Below are positions 16,034 to 25,030 of a DNA stretch of 64,000 nt, piece by piece; the stretch's first letter is position 1; the number at the start of each line of letters is the position of its first letter. Source of the stretch: an uncultured Pelagibacteraceae bacterium (GTDB lineage Bacteria; Pseudomonadota; Alphaproteobacteria; Pelagibacterales; Pelagibacteraceae). The position numbers were made by a program, and so were the translations under genes. The notes under the pieces are model-generated. The model made no database searches. It was not told where the DNA came from and saw nothing but the letters and a program-made list of their open reading frames with translations. The stretch spans positions 62,001-126,000 of the forward strand of contig CACBMB010000002.1 in the NCBI GenBank assembly GCA_902540275.1. Reading direction: 5' to 3'.

Positions 16034-16807
16034 TCAAAATCTATAAGAGTCACATTTATTTATTACATTATTATAGTGCCTTAAAAGAATCTTAAATTTT
16101 CTTAAATTTTTTCTCTTCCATTTAATCTCTTTAATTCTTTTAACAGAGGTAACACCTTTTCCTGAACCAATTAATAAAATTTCATCGTATTTTTTTATAT
16201 CTTTTATCAAAATATCTTTTTTTATTATTTTCTTTATTTTGGTTTTAAAAAATTTATAGGTATTACCTTCATAATATCCTTTTTTTGGCGTAAAGATTTC
16301 TTCATCTTTTACGAATAATATATTTGAAGTTCCAGTTTCTAATATTTTATTATTAAACACTAGAGCTATATCTGATTTGGAGTTATTCATTTTAGACAAA
16401 TATGATAAGATTTTTTTATATTTAAGATTTTTGAATTGAGGTTTTTCTCTTTTTAATTTTACTAATTTTAGATCAAAATTTAATTTTGGTTTAAGTCTTT
16501 TTCTTAAAGATATTGAAATAACTTTTTTATTTATAGCAATTCTCAATAAATGATTATACTTTTTGTTTTTTGATAAATTATAGTTAATTATTTTTAAGAT
16601 ATCAGCTTTTAAATTTTTTTTTGTTATCTTATATTTTTTTAAGGATGAAATTAGATTTTTTAAATGATTGTTAAAAAATAAAATTTTTGCTGGTTTACCA
16701 AACAACCACATAGTTGTGAAAATTCCATGATCTCCCCAAAGATCTTGAAATTCAATCTGTTTTAAATCTTTAAGCTGATAAGATCTTTTTAATAAGTAAG
16801 TTGCCAT
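16034..16807 (-). CDS. pabC: Aminodeoxychorismate lyase-like class IV aminotransferase
   Basis: A 257-residue PLP enzyme of fold type IV. The early WGDHGIFTTMWLFG segment corresponds to the family's DxGxxxG(D/E) opening, and LETGTSNILFVKDEEI (about residue 155-170) is the conserved cofactor-binding E-x-(G/S)-x-(S/T)N motif. As third gene after pabB and pabA it should release pyruvate from 4-amino-4-deoxychorismate to give p-aminobenzoate for folate. Its ATG lies inside pabA, an overlap of 38 nt. A branched-chain aminotransferase role is less likely given the neighbours. Confidence 0.8.
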   Translation of the reverse strand: MATYLLKRSYQLKDLKQIEFQDLWGDHGIFTTMWLFGKPAKILFFNNHLKNLISSLKKYKITKKNLKADILKIINYNLSKNKKYNHLLRIAINKKVISISLRKRLKPKLNFDLKLVKLKREKPQFKNLKYKKILSYLSKMNNSKSDIALVFNNKILETGTSNILFVKDEEIFTPKKGYYEGNTYKFFKTKIKKIIKKDILIKDIKKYDEILLIGSGKGVTSVKRIKEIKWKRKNLRKFKILLRHYNNVINKCDSYRF

Positions 16808-17327
16808 TGATAGTTAAAAAAGATTCTGGGTGAAATTGAAATCCATATATTTTTTCTTTATTATTCTCAAAAGCCATTGCAACTTTTGAATTTATGCACC
16901 TCATAGTTATCTCAAAATTACTAGATTTAAAAGGTTCTTTTAATTTTAAAGAATGATATCTCCCAACTTTAAATATTTTTCCTTTTTTAAATAAAGATTT
17001 GTCATTGACGACTTTAATATTTGATTGAAAACCATGATAGATTCTCCTTTGTTCAACAATTTTTGCACCTTCACAAAATAAAATATGTTGAAATCCTAAA
17101 CAGATCCCTATTATCTTTTTTTTACCTTTATATTTTTTATAAATCTTTGAAGTAATTGGATAATTTTTTGGATTACCTGGTCCAGGTGAGAAAATTATTG
17201 TTGATGCTCGCTTAATTTTATTTTCGCTTACTTTATCATAGTTATCGCACTCAACTTTATCAAACAAAGCAAATTGATGAACCACATTGTGAGTAAAGGA
17301 GTCGTTATGGTCAATTACATAAATCAT
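16770..17327 (-). CDS. pabA: Para-aminobenzoate synthase glutamine amidotransferase
   Basis: A 185-residue class I amidotransferase. Visible features: the N-terminal VIDHNDSFTHNVVHQF, the oxyanion region SPGPGNPKNYP, the catalytic cysteine in GICLGFQHILF near residue 78, and the His/Glu pair FHPESF near residue 168. It supplies ammonia to PabB for aminodeoxychorismate synthesis. TrpG is the alternative, but the fusion-like order pabB-pabA-pabC favours folate. It overlaps pabB by 4 nt and pabC by 38 nt. Confidence 0.85.
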   Translation of the reverse strand: MIYVIDHNDSFTHNVVHQFALFDKVECDNYDKVSENKIKRASTIIFSPGPGNPKNYPITSKIYKKYKGKKKIIGICLGFQHILFCEGAKIVEQRRIYHGFQSNIKVVNDKSLFKKGKIFKVGRYHSLKLKEPFKSSNFEITMRCINSKVAMAFENNKEKIYGFQFHPESFLTINGNLLIKKILSA

Positions 17328-18475
17328 TTAAATAAATCTATTAACGCTTTAGCTTTAAGAAAATTCTCGTTAAACTCATGATTGGCATTACTATCGACGA
17401 CAACACCTGAGGCAACTGAAATTTCAGATATATTTTTAAAATTCAAAATTGAACGTATAATTATATTAAATCTCATATCACCATTGAATTTTATATAACC
17501 AAAACTTCCTGTATAAATATTTCTATTTTCTTTTTCTTGATTATTTAAAAGATTAAGCGTATTTATCTTTGGACACCCAATAACTGAACCACCTGGCATC
17601 ATTGCTTTAATTATTTCAAAATTATTTATATTTTTTTTTAATTTTCCCTTGATGAGACTTACATAATGAAAAAGATCTTTATATTCTTCAACAATTTTTT
17701 GTTGAGATAATTTTACAGTACCCACCTTGCAAATTCTTGATAAATCATTTCTTTCCATATCAACAATCATATTATGCTCTTTGGTTTCTTTTAAATTTTT
17801 TCTAAAATAATTTAATGCTTTTATTTTATTTAAGCGCTTTGTTTTTTTTACAGTCCCAGCTATTGGTTTTGTAGATATATCACTCCCCTTTTTTGTAATT
17901 AAAGTTTCTGGGGAACAGCTAATTATGGAATAATCATCATCTTTAATCATAAAAGCCTCTGGTGCTAGATTGGTATTAGATAACCTTGAAAAAAAATCTA
18001 ACGGATTTATTTTCGACTTTGTTTTATACTTAGTGCAAATTTTAATTTGGTATGTTTCACCACTTTTGATTTTTTTCTTAAATTTATTGAATATTTTTGT
18101 ATAATTTTTTCTATTAATATTTATTTTAAAGTTTCCTGATTTAAAATTTTCAAAATCATACATTAACTTGTTTCTAAGTTTAATCTTTTTTTCTGGTTTA
18201 TAAAAAATACCTTTGGGAAAGTTTAAATTCTTCTGTTTTGGGATTTTAACATCAATCAGATTATTTAATAACTCATATCCAAAAAAACCTATAAAAAGAT
18301 CAGTATCTTTTGATTTCTTTTTATATTTTTTTGTTAAAAAACTTTTTATATTTTTAATATTTAAAAAAATTTTTTTTGAAAAATTAGTATAAAGATCAAA
18401 TCCTTTTTGGGATTTATAAATGATATAAGGTTTCCCTGATTGGTCTATTTCTGTTAATCGATTTGATCTATTCAA
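17324..18475 (-). CDS. pabB: Aminodeoxychorismate synthase component I
   Basis: A 383-residue chorismate-binding enzyme. Signature segments are SCSPETLI, KPIAGTVKKTK (the catalytic IAGT block), EHNMIVDMERNDLSRICKVG and MMPGGSVIGCPKI, followed by the Mg-binding end YTGSFGYIKFNGDMRFNIIIRS. It aminates chorismate with ammonia from PabA. The N-terminal domain is shorter than in E. coli PabB (about 450 residues). The start is TTG at 18475, one base after the MFS gene stop; no better ATG is found before the conserved region. Confidence 0.87.
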   Translation of the reverse strand: MNRSNRLTEIDQSGKPYIIYKSQKGFDLYTNFSKKIFLNIKNIKSFLTKKYKKKSKDTDLFIGFFGYELLNNLIDVKIPKQKNLNFPKGIFYKPEKKIKLRNKLMYDFENFKSGNFKININRKNYTKIFNKFKKKIKSGETYQIKICTKYKTKSKINPLDFFSRLSNTNLAPEAFMIKDDDYSIISCSPETLITKKGSDISTKPIAGTVKKTKRLNKIKALNYFRKNLKETKEHNMIVDMERNDLSRICKVGTVKLSQQKIVEEYKDLFHYVSLIKGKLKKNINNFEIIKAMMPGGSVIGCPKINTLNLLNNQEKENRNIYTGSFGYIKFNGDMRFNIIIRSILNFKNISEISVASGVVVDSNANHEFNENFLKAKALIDLFK

Positions 18476-18476
18476 T

Positions 18477-19697
18477 TTATTCTGTTTTTAATCTCAAAAC
18501 TGGTTCTTCCTTAATTGGAAGATGTATTATTGCTGCGAATACAGATAAAGCAATTGCTAAATACCACGCATAATCATATGAGCCATATAGATCATGGAAC
18601 AAGCCTCCTAAATAAGCCCCAAAAAAAGATCCTATCTGGTGACTTAAAAAAACAATCCCATACAACATACCTAAATATTTTGTTCCAAACAGGTGCGCCA
18701 CAATTCCACTTGTTGCTGGGACAGTTGAAAGCCATAAAAATCCAAAGCTTGCTCCGAATAAAAATGCACTAATATTGGTTGCTGGTGTAAATATAAAGAG
18801 AATGATTGAAATACCTCTTAAAAAATAAATTGCACTAAGAATAATCTTTTTACTCATTTTTGCTGAGAGATATCCGCTTAATAGTGAACCAAAAATATTG
18901 AATAGACCAATTAAGGACAAGATAGCAGCTGCAGTCCAATCTTCTAAACCCCTATCTATAACGTATTTTGGTACATGAGTTCCGACTAAAGTAATATGAA
19001 AACCACAAACAAAAAAACCTGATACAAGTAAAATATAACTTTTTGTTTTGAAAGCTTCTGTTAAAGCTTCTTTAAACGATTGATCTGAAATTTTTTCTAC
19101 GCTTTCAGTTTCAGATGGTGATCTTACAAAATAAGCAGCAATCAAACCTATTATCAAAAATAAAGTAAATACAAATAAAGTATAATTCCAACCATACTCT
19201 TTTAAAGAATAAGTAGTAAAAATTGGTGAAAGAAAATATCCAAAAGATCCAATGGCAGTGACAATGCTCATTGCGATCGTTCTTGTTGATAAAGGAAAGT
19301 GTTTACCAACTACTGACATTGGAATACTTATTGCAGTACCTCCAAGGCCAATACCTATCAATAGACCCATATGAATTTGAAAAAAAATACCAGTATTTGG
19401 TCCTGTATATAAAAAATATATACCCAAGGTGTAAAATATGAATGCAGAAATTATAGCTACATGTCCACCATATTTATCAGCCATTGCTCCAAAAATTGGA
19501 CCTGTTAAACCCCACATTAACATTTGTATTCCAATTGCTAATCCAAATGCTGTATTACTAATATTTAAGCTTTCATTGAAATCAATGAAGAATAAACCAA
19601 AAACTTGTCTTACTCCTAAAGATATTAAAACTACAAAACATGCAGCAAATAAAGTTATAATTGCTGTTTTAGATTTAAAAAAATTTTCTGTAATCAT
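18477..19697 (-). CDS. Major facilitator superfamily transporter
   Basis: A 406-residue permease with about twelve membrane helices. The loop-2 MFS motif is GPIFGAMADKYGGHVA (about residue 65-80), and the second half repeats it as GYLSAKMSKKIIL. It resembles the OxlT/monocarboxylate-type subgroup. The substrate is not visible. ATG at 19697 overlaps the stop of the metC-like gene by 4 nt (ATGA), so both are cotranslated, which hints at uptake or export of a sulfur compound or organic acid. Confidence 0.8.
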   Translation of the reverse strand: MITENFFKSKTAIITLFAACFVVLISLGVRQVFGLFFIDFNESLNISNTAFGLAIGIQMLMWGLTGPIFGAMADKYGGHVAIISAFIFYTLGIYFLYTGPNTGIFFQIHMGLLIGIGLGGTAISIPMSVVGKHFPLSTRTIAMSIVTAIGSFGYFLSPIFTTYSLKEYGWNYTLFVFTLFLIIGLIAAYFVRSPSETESVEKISDQSFKEALTEAFKTKSYILLVSGFFVCGFHITLVGTHVPKYVIDRGLEDWTAAAILSLIGLFNIFGSLLSGYLSAKMSKKIILSAIYFLRGISIILFIFTPATNISAFLFGASFGFLWLSTVPATSGIVAHLFGTKYLGMLYGIVFLSHQIGSFFGAYLGGLFHDLYGSYDYAWYLAIALSVFAAIIHLPIKEEPVLRLKTE

Positions 19698-20869
19698 CTT
19701 AAATGTCTTAATGATTGTTTGATATCTGCAATTAAGTCATTAGGGTCTTCTAGACCAATATGTAATCTTACAAGATGTTCATCTTTTGCTAAATTCATAT
19801 ACTTTCTATTTCCAGTTTCTCTAAATTCCTGATGTAAAACTAAACTCTCAAAACCTCCCCAACTATATCCATAACCAAATAACCTCAACGAATTTACAAA
19901 TTTTCTAACAGAATTTATATTTTTTGATTTAATTTTTAATCCCATAAGTCCTGAAGCACCTGAGTAATATTTTTTCCACATTCTAAAGTTAAAAGAGTCT
20001 TTTTTATAAGGATATAGAAGTTTTATTTTTCTATTTTTTGACAAAAAAGCTGCAACTTTTTTTGCATTTTCACTATGTCTATCTAATCTAACATCTAAAG
20101 TTCTTAAGCCTCTAGTAATTAAATATGCATCATCTGGACCTAATCTTAAACCAGTAATTTTCTCAGCTATTTTAACTTTTGAAAAAACCTTTTTATTAAC
20201 AGCTAAACTTCCTCCCATTACATCAGAGTGTCCAGAGTAATATTTAGTTGCAGAAACAATTGACATATCAAAACCTAACTTAATTGGTTTTAAATAATAA
20301 GGTGTTCCCCATGTGTTATCTATAGCAGTAAAAATTTTATTTTTTCTTGCTATTGAAATAATTTTTCTTAAATCTTGAAAATCAAAAGTATTACTACCAG
20401 GATTTTCTACAAAAATTAATTTTGTTTTTTTGGTGATACTTTTTTCTAAGGTTTTTAAATCATGTGGATTATAAAAGATCGTTTTAATATTAAATTCTTT
20501 TAGATAATCTTTGGTTAAAATTCTGGTTGGACTATAAACAGGATCAGCAACTAACATTTCATCTCCTGGTCTAACGACACTAAAGATAGCTAAGAAAACA
20601 GAACCAAATCCAGTTGGTGTTGTAAAAACATGATAACTTTCCTCAAGTTTTGTTAAAATTTTTTGTAAAATATGCGTTGTTGAAGTTCCCTGTCTTCCAT
20701 AATCATAATGACCACCAGTTGGATTGTTTTGAGCTTTTGTTTGAGTCTTTCTGATATGCTTCATTGATTTAAATATAATCGTGGAAGCTCTAACGACTGG
20801 AGGATTAACAGACTGATTGTGGAAATCCTTAGCTGTATGTTTTAGAAATGTTTTAAAAGATTTTGACAT
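19694..20869 (-). CDS. metC: Cystathionine beta-lyase-like PLP enzyme
   Basis: A 391-residue Cys/Met-metabolism PLP enzyme (fold type I). The N-terminal VNPPVVRASTIIF and YDYGRQGTSTTHIL segments are family marks. The PLP lysine sits in SATKYYSGHSDVMGG near residue 195, and the aspartate in AIDNTWGTPYY. It should cleave cystathionine (or cysteine) to homocysteine or sulfide, pyruvate and ammonia. An upstream in-frame extension to 20965 exists, but ATG at 20869 (MSKSFKTFLKHTAKDF) fits the family start. First gene of an operon running to 15631. Confidence 0.85.
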   Translation of the reverse strand: MSKSFKTFLKHTAKDFHNQSVNPPVVRASTIIFKSMKHIRKTQTKAQNNPTGGHYDYGRQGTSTTHILQKILTKLEESYHVFTTPTGFGSVFLAIFSVVRPGDEMLVADPVYSPTRILTKDYLKEFNIKTIFYNPHDLKTLEKSITKKTKLIFVENPGSNTFDFQDLRKIISIARKNKIFTAIDNTWGTPYYLKPIKLGFDMSIVSATKYYSGHSDVMGGSLAVNKKVFSKVKIAEKITGLRLGPDDAYLITRGLRTLDVRLDRHSENAKKVAAFLSKNRKIKLLYPYKKDSFNFRMWKKYYSGASGLMGLKIKSKNINSVRKFVNSLRLFGYGYSWGGFESLVLHQEFRETGNRKYMNLAKDEHLVRLHIGLEDPNDLIADIKQSLRHLR

Positions 20870-20944
20870 AAATATTTGATAACTCTTCCGGACAATGCTA
20901 TATCCACCAAATAAGTCAATAAAATTGTAAAGGTTAAAAATATT

Positions 20945-21028
20945 ATGGGATACCCAAAGAAGCATAGAGGTCGAAGAAAAATGGGCTCTAAAAAAAGACG
21001 TGCTAGAAAAAAAAATAAGAAAAAATAA
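20945..21028 (+). CDS. 27-residue strongly basic peptide
   Basis: A short frame ATG 20945 to TAA 21028 encodes 27 residues, 16 of them Lys or Arg. It starts MGYPKKHRGRRK and ends in KKNKKK. Such composition is seen in tiny ribosome-associated or nucleic-acid-binding proteins. It lies in the divergent gap after metC and only 5 nt before the TTG start of the next membrane protein gene, so the two are probably cotranscribed. No family recognised. AT-rich DNA makes lysine runs cheap, but the nine arginine/glycine codons near its start (CGA, CGT, GGT, GGC, AGA) are unusual for intergenic DNA here. Confidence 0.55.
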   Translation: MGYPKKHRGRRKMGSKKRRARKKNKKK

Positions 21029-21033
21029 TTTTT

Positions 21034-21741
21034 TTGAAAGATATACTCAAAATAAGAAAATATAGTCTATACATTTTCTTCGTACCTTTAATTGCAGTCA
21101 ACATTTGTCTTTTAATAGTTATATATGGAGGAGAATTTTTAAAACATGGTGATGCTTTAGGAGCTCCCACGTTTCCATACATCGATGGAGAAACTTCAAT
21201 AAGTAGGACTGCAAGAGTTTTTCCTAGTTATCTTGTATTTAAGCCATGTATGATTTTTACTGGTATCATTCTGATAAATTATTGGAATGCAAATTACAGG
21301 CTCATTTCTCAATTAGATCCAATTAATAATTATAAAAAACACTTTAGATTTTATGGAGTAGCGTCGGCAATTTTTATAATACTTCATGCAATTTTTTTAG
21401 GTATCAAATTTGATATTGATATTTACAAATTTTTTAGAAGATTCATTTTATTAGCATTTATTTTTTTTGAACTTGCCGCTCAAGCAATACTTGTGAGAAA
21501 TCTTTATAAAATTAAAAATGATATTGAAAAATTGATTACAAAAAAAATTCTAAAAATAAAAATTATCTTAGTTGCAATTTTAGTAATTGTAGCATTTGCA
21601 TCTTTGCCAATTTTAGGATCCTCAAATTACGTTAATTTCAAACATGCTCTAGAGTGGAATTATTTAGTTGGGATTTTAACATTCTATTTGTTGAATTATT
21701 TTTTTTGGAGAAAAAATACTCAAAGTAATATTAGTCTATAA
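21034..21741 (+). CDS. Frag1/DRAM/Sfk1-like membrane protein
   Basis: A 235-residue membrane protein with about six helices. The segment [20 protein letters not shown] near residues 46-65 matches the conserved extracytoplasmic part of the Frag1/DRAM/Sfk1 (CWH43 N-terminal) family. The biochemical role of bacterial members is unknown; eukaryotic ones act in lipid-anchor or autophagy pathways. The start is TTG at 21034, since the first ATG is past two helices. Its end overlaps the convergent mnmA by 11 nt. Confidence 0.6.
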   Translation: MKDILKIRKYSLYIFFVPLIAVNICLLIVIYGGEFLKHGDALGAPTFPYIDGETSISRTARVFPSYLVFKPCMIFTGIILINYWNANYRLISQLDPINNYKKHFRFYGVASAIFIILHAIFLGIKFDIDIYKFFRRFILLAFIFFELAAQAILVRNLYKIKNDIEKLITKKILKIKIILVAILVIVAFASLPILGSSNYVNFKHALEWNYLVGILTFYLLNYFFWRKNTQSNISL

Positions 21742-22852
21742 TCCATCCACCACCTAATACTTTAAAACCAAAATTATCTTGATTGTAAAATACGCAGGCT
21801 TGACCTGGAGAAATGCCATCTTCTGGAACTTTTAACTCCACATAAGCTTTTTCATTATTCTTTTCTACGTTAATTTTTGCTTTAAGAAGTTTTCCAGTGG
21901 ATCTTACTTTGACAAAAATTTCTTTCTCAAATTCTTTTTTATCTACTAAAAAATTCAACTTATTAAGAGTAATATCTTTTTTTCCAAGATTTTCTCTAGG
22001 TCCAACTATAATTTCATTTTTTTCTGAATTTATTTTTAAAACATACAAAGGTTCTTTATCAGAAACTTTTATACCTTTTCTTTGTCCAATGGTAAAATTG
22101 ACTATTCCATCATGAACACCAATTACTTTTCCATCAAGATCTTTTATATTCCCTTTTTTTAAGGAGTCTGGTCTAAATTTTTCTATTACCGAAACGTAAT
22201 CTCCATTTGGAACAAAGCATATATCTTGACTATCTGGTTTATCAGCAACATTTAATTCTAATTTTTTTGCTATTTTTCTTGTTTCATTTTTTAACATTCC
22301 ACCAAGAGGAAATCTTAAATAATCCAATTGTTCTCTCGATGTGTTGAATAAAAAATAACTTTGATCTCTATTTTCATCTATTGCACGATACATATTATTC
22401 TGACCGTTAGATGTGATATTCTTTACATAATGTCCTGTTATCAATGCATCAGCATTAAGATCTTTTGATACTTCAAATAAATCTGTAAATTTTACTGTTT
22501 GATTACATTGAACACATGGAATAGGAGTTTCTCCTTTTAAATAACTATCAACAAAGTTGTCTATTACACCTTGTTTAAATTTATTTTGATAATACAAAAT
22601 TTTATGTTCAATATTTAGCTTGTTAGCAACTCTTTTTGCATCCATGATATCTTGTCCTGAACAGCACTGTTTAGATGCAGCAACTTCTTTGCCATCATCA
22701 TAAAGCTTTAATGTTATACCAATAACATTATAACCTTCACTTTTCATAATGCCTGCAACAGTTGAGGAATCAACACCACCAGACATAGCAACAACAACTG
22801 TTGTATCAGATGGTTTTTTATTTAATCCTATAGAATTTAATTCTTTATTCAT
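21731..22852 (-). CDS. mnmA: tRNA-uridine 2-sulfurtransferase
   Basis: A 373-residue enzyme that thiolates U34 of tRNA for Lys, Glu and Gln. The PP-loop is [17 protein letters not shown] near residues 19-35. The catalytic cysteines are visible in [12 protein letters not shown] and in [12 protein letters not shown]. The C-terminal barrel ends with [11 protein letters not shown] and GGGWI. Length is normal. It uses ATP and a persulfide relay. Divergent from the DUF3553 gene with a 41-bp gap. Confidence 0.93.
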   Translation of the reverse strand: MNKELNSIGLNKKPSDTTVVVAMSGGVDSSTVAGIMKSEGYNVIGITLKLYDDGKEVAASKQCCSGQDIMDAKRVANKLNIEHKILYYQNKFKQGVIDNFVDSYLKGETPIPCVQCNQTVKFTDLFEVSKDLNADALITGHYVKNITSNGQNNMYRAIDENRDQSYFLFNTSREQLDYLRFPLGGMLKNETRKIAKKLELNVADKPDSQDICFVPNGDYVSVIEKFRPDSLKKGNIKDLDGKVIGVHDGIVNFTIGQRKGIKVSDKEPLYVLKINSEKNEIIVGPRENLGKKDITLNKLNFLVDKKEFEKEIFVKVRSTGKLLKAKINVEKNNEKAYVELKVPEDGISPGQACVFYNQDNFGFKVLGGGWIID

Positions 22853-22893
22853 TTGGTGGTATTTATACTCATTTCTAATATAAGTTAAGTTAA

Positions 22894-23070
22894 ATGATTT
22901 TTGATTTTGAACCAGGTGACAAAGTAATAAATCCCTTAAATAAAGATTGGGGAATAGGTCAAGTTCAATCTATAATTAAAGGAAAAGTCACTGTTAATTT
23001 TCAAAATGTTGGAAAAAAAGTAATTAATGCAGAAAATATAGAATTAAAGAAAATATATGAATCAAATTGA
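22894..23070 (+). CDS. DUF3553 small protein
   Basis: A 58-residue frame found by hand between mnmA and the phosphatase gene. It reads [20 protein letters not shown], then [16 protein letters not shown] and [13 protein letters not shown], the typical beta-rich DUF3553 pattern common in Alphaproteobacteria (a small barrel reminiscent of CarD/RapA-type domains). Role unknown. Its stop lies 14 nt inside the next gene, implying cotranscription. Confidence 0.8.
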   Translation: MIFDFEPGDKVINPLNKDWGIGQVQSIIKGKVTVNFQNVGKKVINAENIELKKIYESN

Positions 23071-23830
23071 TATAGAAAAAGTTGTAAAAAATTTAATTGA
23101 TACTTTTATAAATGCTGGAAAAATTTCTATAGAATTAAGAAATCAAGGTCTAAAGAAAGAAATAAAATCAGATAACACTCCAGTGAGTAATGGTGATATA
23201 GAGGTAAATACTATCGTCACAAAAAAGATAAAAGAGCTGACTCCCAATATTCCCGTAGTATCTGAAGAAACTTCAGAAAATAAATCTGTAAGTGATTTGA
23301 AAGATTTTTGGTTAATTGATCCAATTGATGGAACTTATGATTATATTAATAATCTTGAGGAGTTTACTATTAATGCAGGATTAATTTTAAATAAAAGGCC
23401 TGCAGCCGGATTAATATATGCACCTGCTAAAAAAAGAATGTTTTATTCTTTTGGAGAAAACTCTTCTTATGAATTAATAAATAACAAACCAGTTAAACTA
23501 GAATGCTCAAATAATTTTGATAAAAATAATATTAAATTTGTTTCATATTCCAATAAGATTAAACCAGAAATAGAAAAGATTCACAAAAAACTAAATGTAA
23601 AAGAATGTTTTAAAATGAAAAGCTCACTTAAATTTTGTGTCATAGCAGCAGGAGAATTTGATGGATACGTAGCAGACCCAAGAGCATATGAATGGGACAT
23701 TGCTGCTGGACACGCAATTTTAAAACACGCTGGGGGCTCTGTTACAGATTTTGATAATAAAGAAATTCTATATGGAAAAAAAGATTACAAAAATCCAAGT
23801 TTAATTTTAAAAAGTAAAAATCTTTTATAA
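23057..23830 (+). CDS. cysQ: Inositol monophosphatase-family phosphatase, CysQ-like
   Basis: A 257-residue Mg-dependent phosphatase. Visible motifs: metal-binding VVSEETSE near residue 72, LIDPIDGTYDYINN near residue 92, and the C-terminal EWDIAAGHAILKHAGG near residue 215. This set is shared by inositol monophosphatases and 3'-phosphoadenosine 5'-phosphate (PAP) phosphatase; the YDYINNLEEFTIN form is closest to CysQ. It would remove PAP or an analogue in the cytoplasm. Overlaps DUF3553 by 14 nt and the next small gene by 1 nt. Confidence 0.78.
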   Translation: MNQIDIEKVVKNLIDTFINAGKISIELRNQGLKKEIKSDNTPVSNGDIEVNTIVTKKIKELTPNIPVVSEETSENKSVSDLKDFWLIDPIDGTYDYINNLEEFTINAGLILNKRPAAGLIYAPAKKRMFYSFGENSSYELINNKPVKLECSNNFDKNNIKFVSYSNKIKPEIEKIHKKLNVKECFKMKSSLKFCVIAAGEFDGYVADPRAYEWDIAAGHAILKHAGGSVTDFDNKEILYGKKDYKNPSLILKSKNLL

Positions 23831-23973
23831 TGGATGAGCAATTAAGAATTGTTTTGATAATCATAATATCAGTTTCAATTTTTGGTCTTTTGGTTTTTGT
23901 ATTTGTTAAAAACTATATAAAAAAAAAAATAGATTATTTAGTTGAGAAGAATAAAAAAGATAAATCAAAGTAA
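23830..23973 (+). CDS. 47-residue single-span membrane protein
   Basis: A short frame starts at ATG 23830, overlapping the phosphatase stop by 1 nt (TAATG), and ends TAA 23973. It has an N-terminal helix (IVLIIIISVSIFGLLVFVFV) and a basic cytoplasmic tail (KKKIDYLVEKNKKDKSK). The coupling to the gene before it and the clean N-out helix with lysine stop-transfer support it as real. No family recognised. Its 3' end overlaps recX on the other strand by 9 nt. Confidence 0.6.
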   Translation: MDEQLRIVLIIIISVSIFGLLVFVFVKNYIKKKIDYLVEKNKKDKSK

Positions 23974-24528
23974 CTTAATAATTTTTAAGTAATCTTCTTT
24001 ATCTATATCCATAATCTTTTTAGAAGTTTCAAAATCAAAACCATTTCTAGCTAAAAGAGAAATGTCTTTTTTATAAAATAAAGGTCTATTATCTTCTGTT
24101 CTTGCTGGCCCTATCCTTTTTTTTTTACAAAGCTTAATAGCAGAAAAAAAATCCTGATCAGAATTTTCATCGGTAATCTTATCTACAGTATCTTTAATAA
24201 ACTGACTATTTATTCCTTTAGAGATTAAATAATTTCTGATTTTGTTAATGGATTTTCCTCTTTGAACCATACTTTTGGCCTTGCTTTCAGAATAAAATTT
24301 ATCATTAATAAACTTACTTTTTTCTAAATCAGATAAAACCACATCGATTAAATTATTTAAATCTTGTTTTTTCACACTTGTATTTGAATTTTTTAGATAT
24401 TTTTTTAATAAATATGTTTTAAGTTGTTGTTTAGAAGGTGCATATTTTTCAACATAAGATAATGCAAAGTTTCTCATTTCTTCCACAGTTCCTTGTAATG
24501 TTTTTTTCTTATTTCTTATAGGAATCAT
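23965..24528 (-). CDS. recX: RecX-family regulatory protein
   Basis: A 187-residue helical protein with the three-helix repeat plan of RecX: LSYVEKYAPSKQQLKTYLLK, then LEKSKFINDKFYSESKAKS with GKSINKIRNYLISKGI, and the last repeat ARNGFDFETSKKIMDI. RecX inhibits RecA filaments. It is not next to recA here. ATG at 24528; the start region is separated by only 28 bp from the divergent ABA4-like gene. Confidence 0.75.
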   Translation of the reverse strand: MIPIRNKKKTLQGTVEEMRNFALSYVEKYAPSKQQLKTYLLKKYLKNSNTSVKKQDLNNLIDVVLSDLEKSKFINDKFYSESKAKSMVQRGKSINKIRNYLISKGINSQFIKDTVDKITDENSDQDFFSAIKLCKKKRIGPARTEDNRPLFYKKDISLLARNGFDFETSKKIMDIDKEDYLKIIKLL

Positions 24529-24556
24529 TAGTAGATTTAATATAATATATTTTCAA

Positions 24557-25030
24557 ATGATCGAAGAAATTTATAATTTTTTTACAATTGAAATGCTCTA
24601 CTACTGGGTGAATTTAGGTGTTCTTCCGTTTTGGTTAATACTTATATTTTTTCCACAATCTAATCTTTGTAGATTTTTTGTAACATCTATATTTCCAATA
24701 TTTATATTGAGCGGTGCATATATCTTTATTCTTTATAAAGCTTACCTCAATTCCTTTGGTTTTGAGGGAAATTTTTCTCTTTATCTAGGGATATCAGATT
24801 TGACAGACTTGTTTAATGATAACTACTTTCTTATGATGTTTTGGATACATTTTATATCTATTAATCTATTCACAGGTGGTTGGATTGTAAAAGACTCACA
24901 AAAATTTTCTATAAATAAAATTCTTTTAATAATTCCGCTCATTATAACATATCTAATAGGACCTTTAGGTTTATTTGTATATTGGTTGATAAGAATATTT
25001 CATTCCAAAAGTATAAATTTATATGATTAA
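24557..25030 (+). CDS. ABA4-like (DUF4281) membrane protein
   Basis: A 157-residue protein with four membrane helices. The segments GAYIFILYKAYL, FWIHFISINLFTGGWIVKDSQK and LIGPLGLFVYWLIR are the conserved marks of the ABA4-like family (plant ABA4 is needed for neoxanthin formation and related hydrolytic activity). The bacterial role is uncertain; a link to carotenoid or retinal metabolism is only a family-based idea. It overlaps the next gene by 8 nt. Confidence 0.75.
   Translation: MIEEIYNFFTIEMLYYWVNLGVLPFWLILIFFPQSNLCRFFVTSIFPIFILSGAYIFILYKAYLNSFGFEGNFSLYLGISDLTDLFNDNYFLMMFWIHFISINLFTGGWIVKDSQKFSINKILLIIPLIITYLIGPLGLFVYWLIRIFHSKSINLYD

Noticed and set aside
20870-20944. SAM-type riboswitch upstream of metC
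   Set aside because: I found no SAM-II or SAM-V core sequence or paired stems in the 75-bp leader region.
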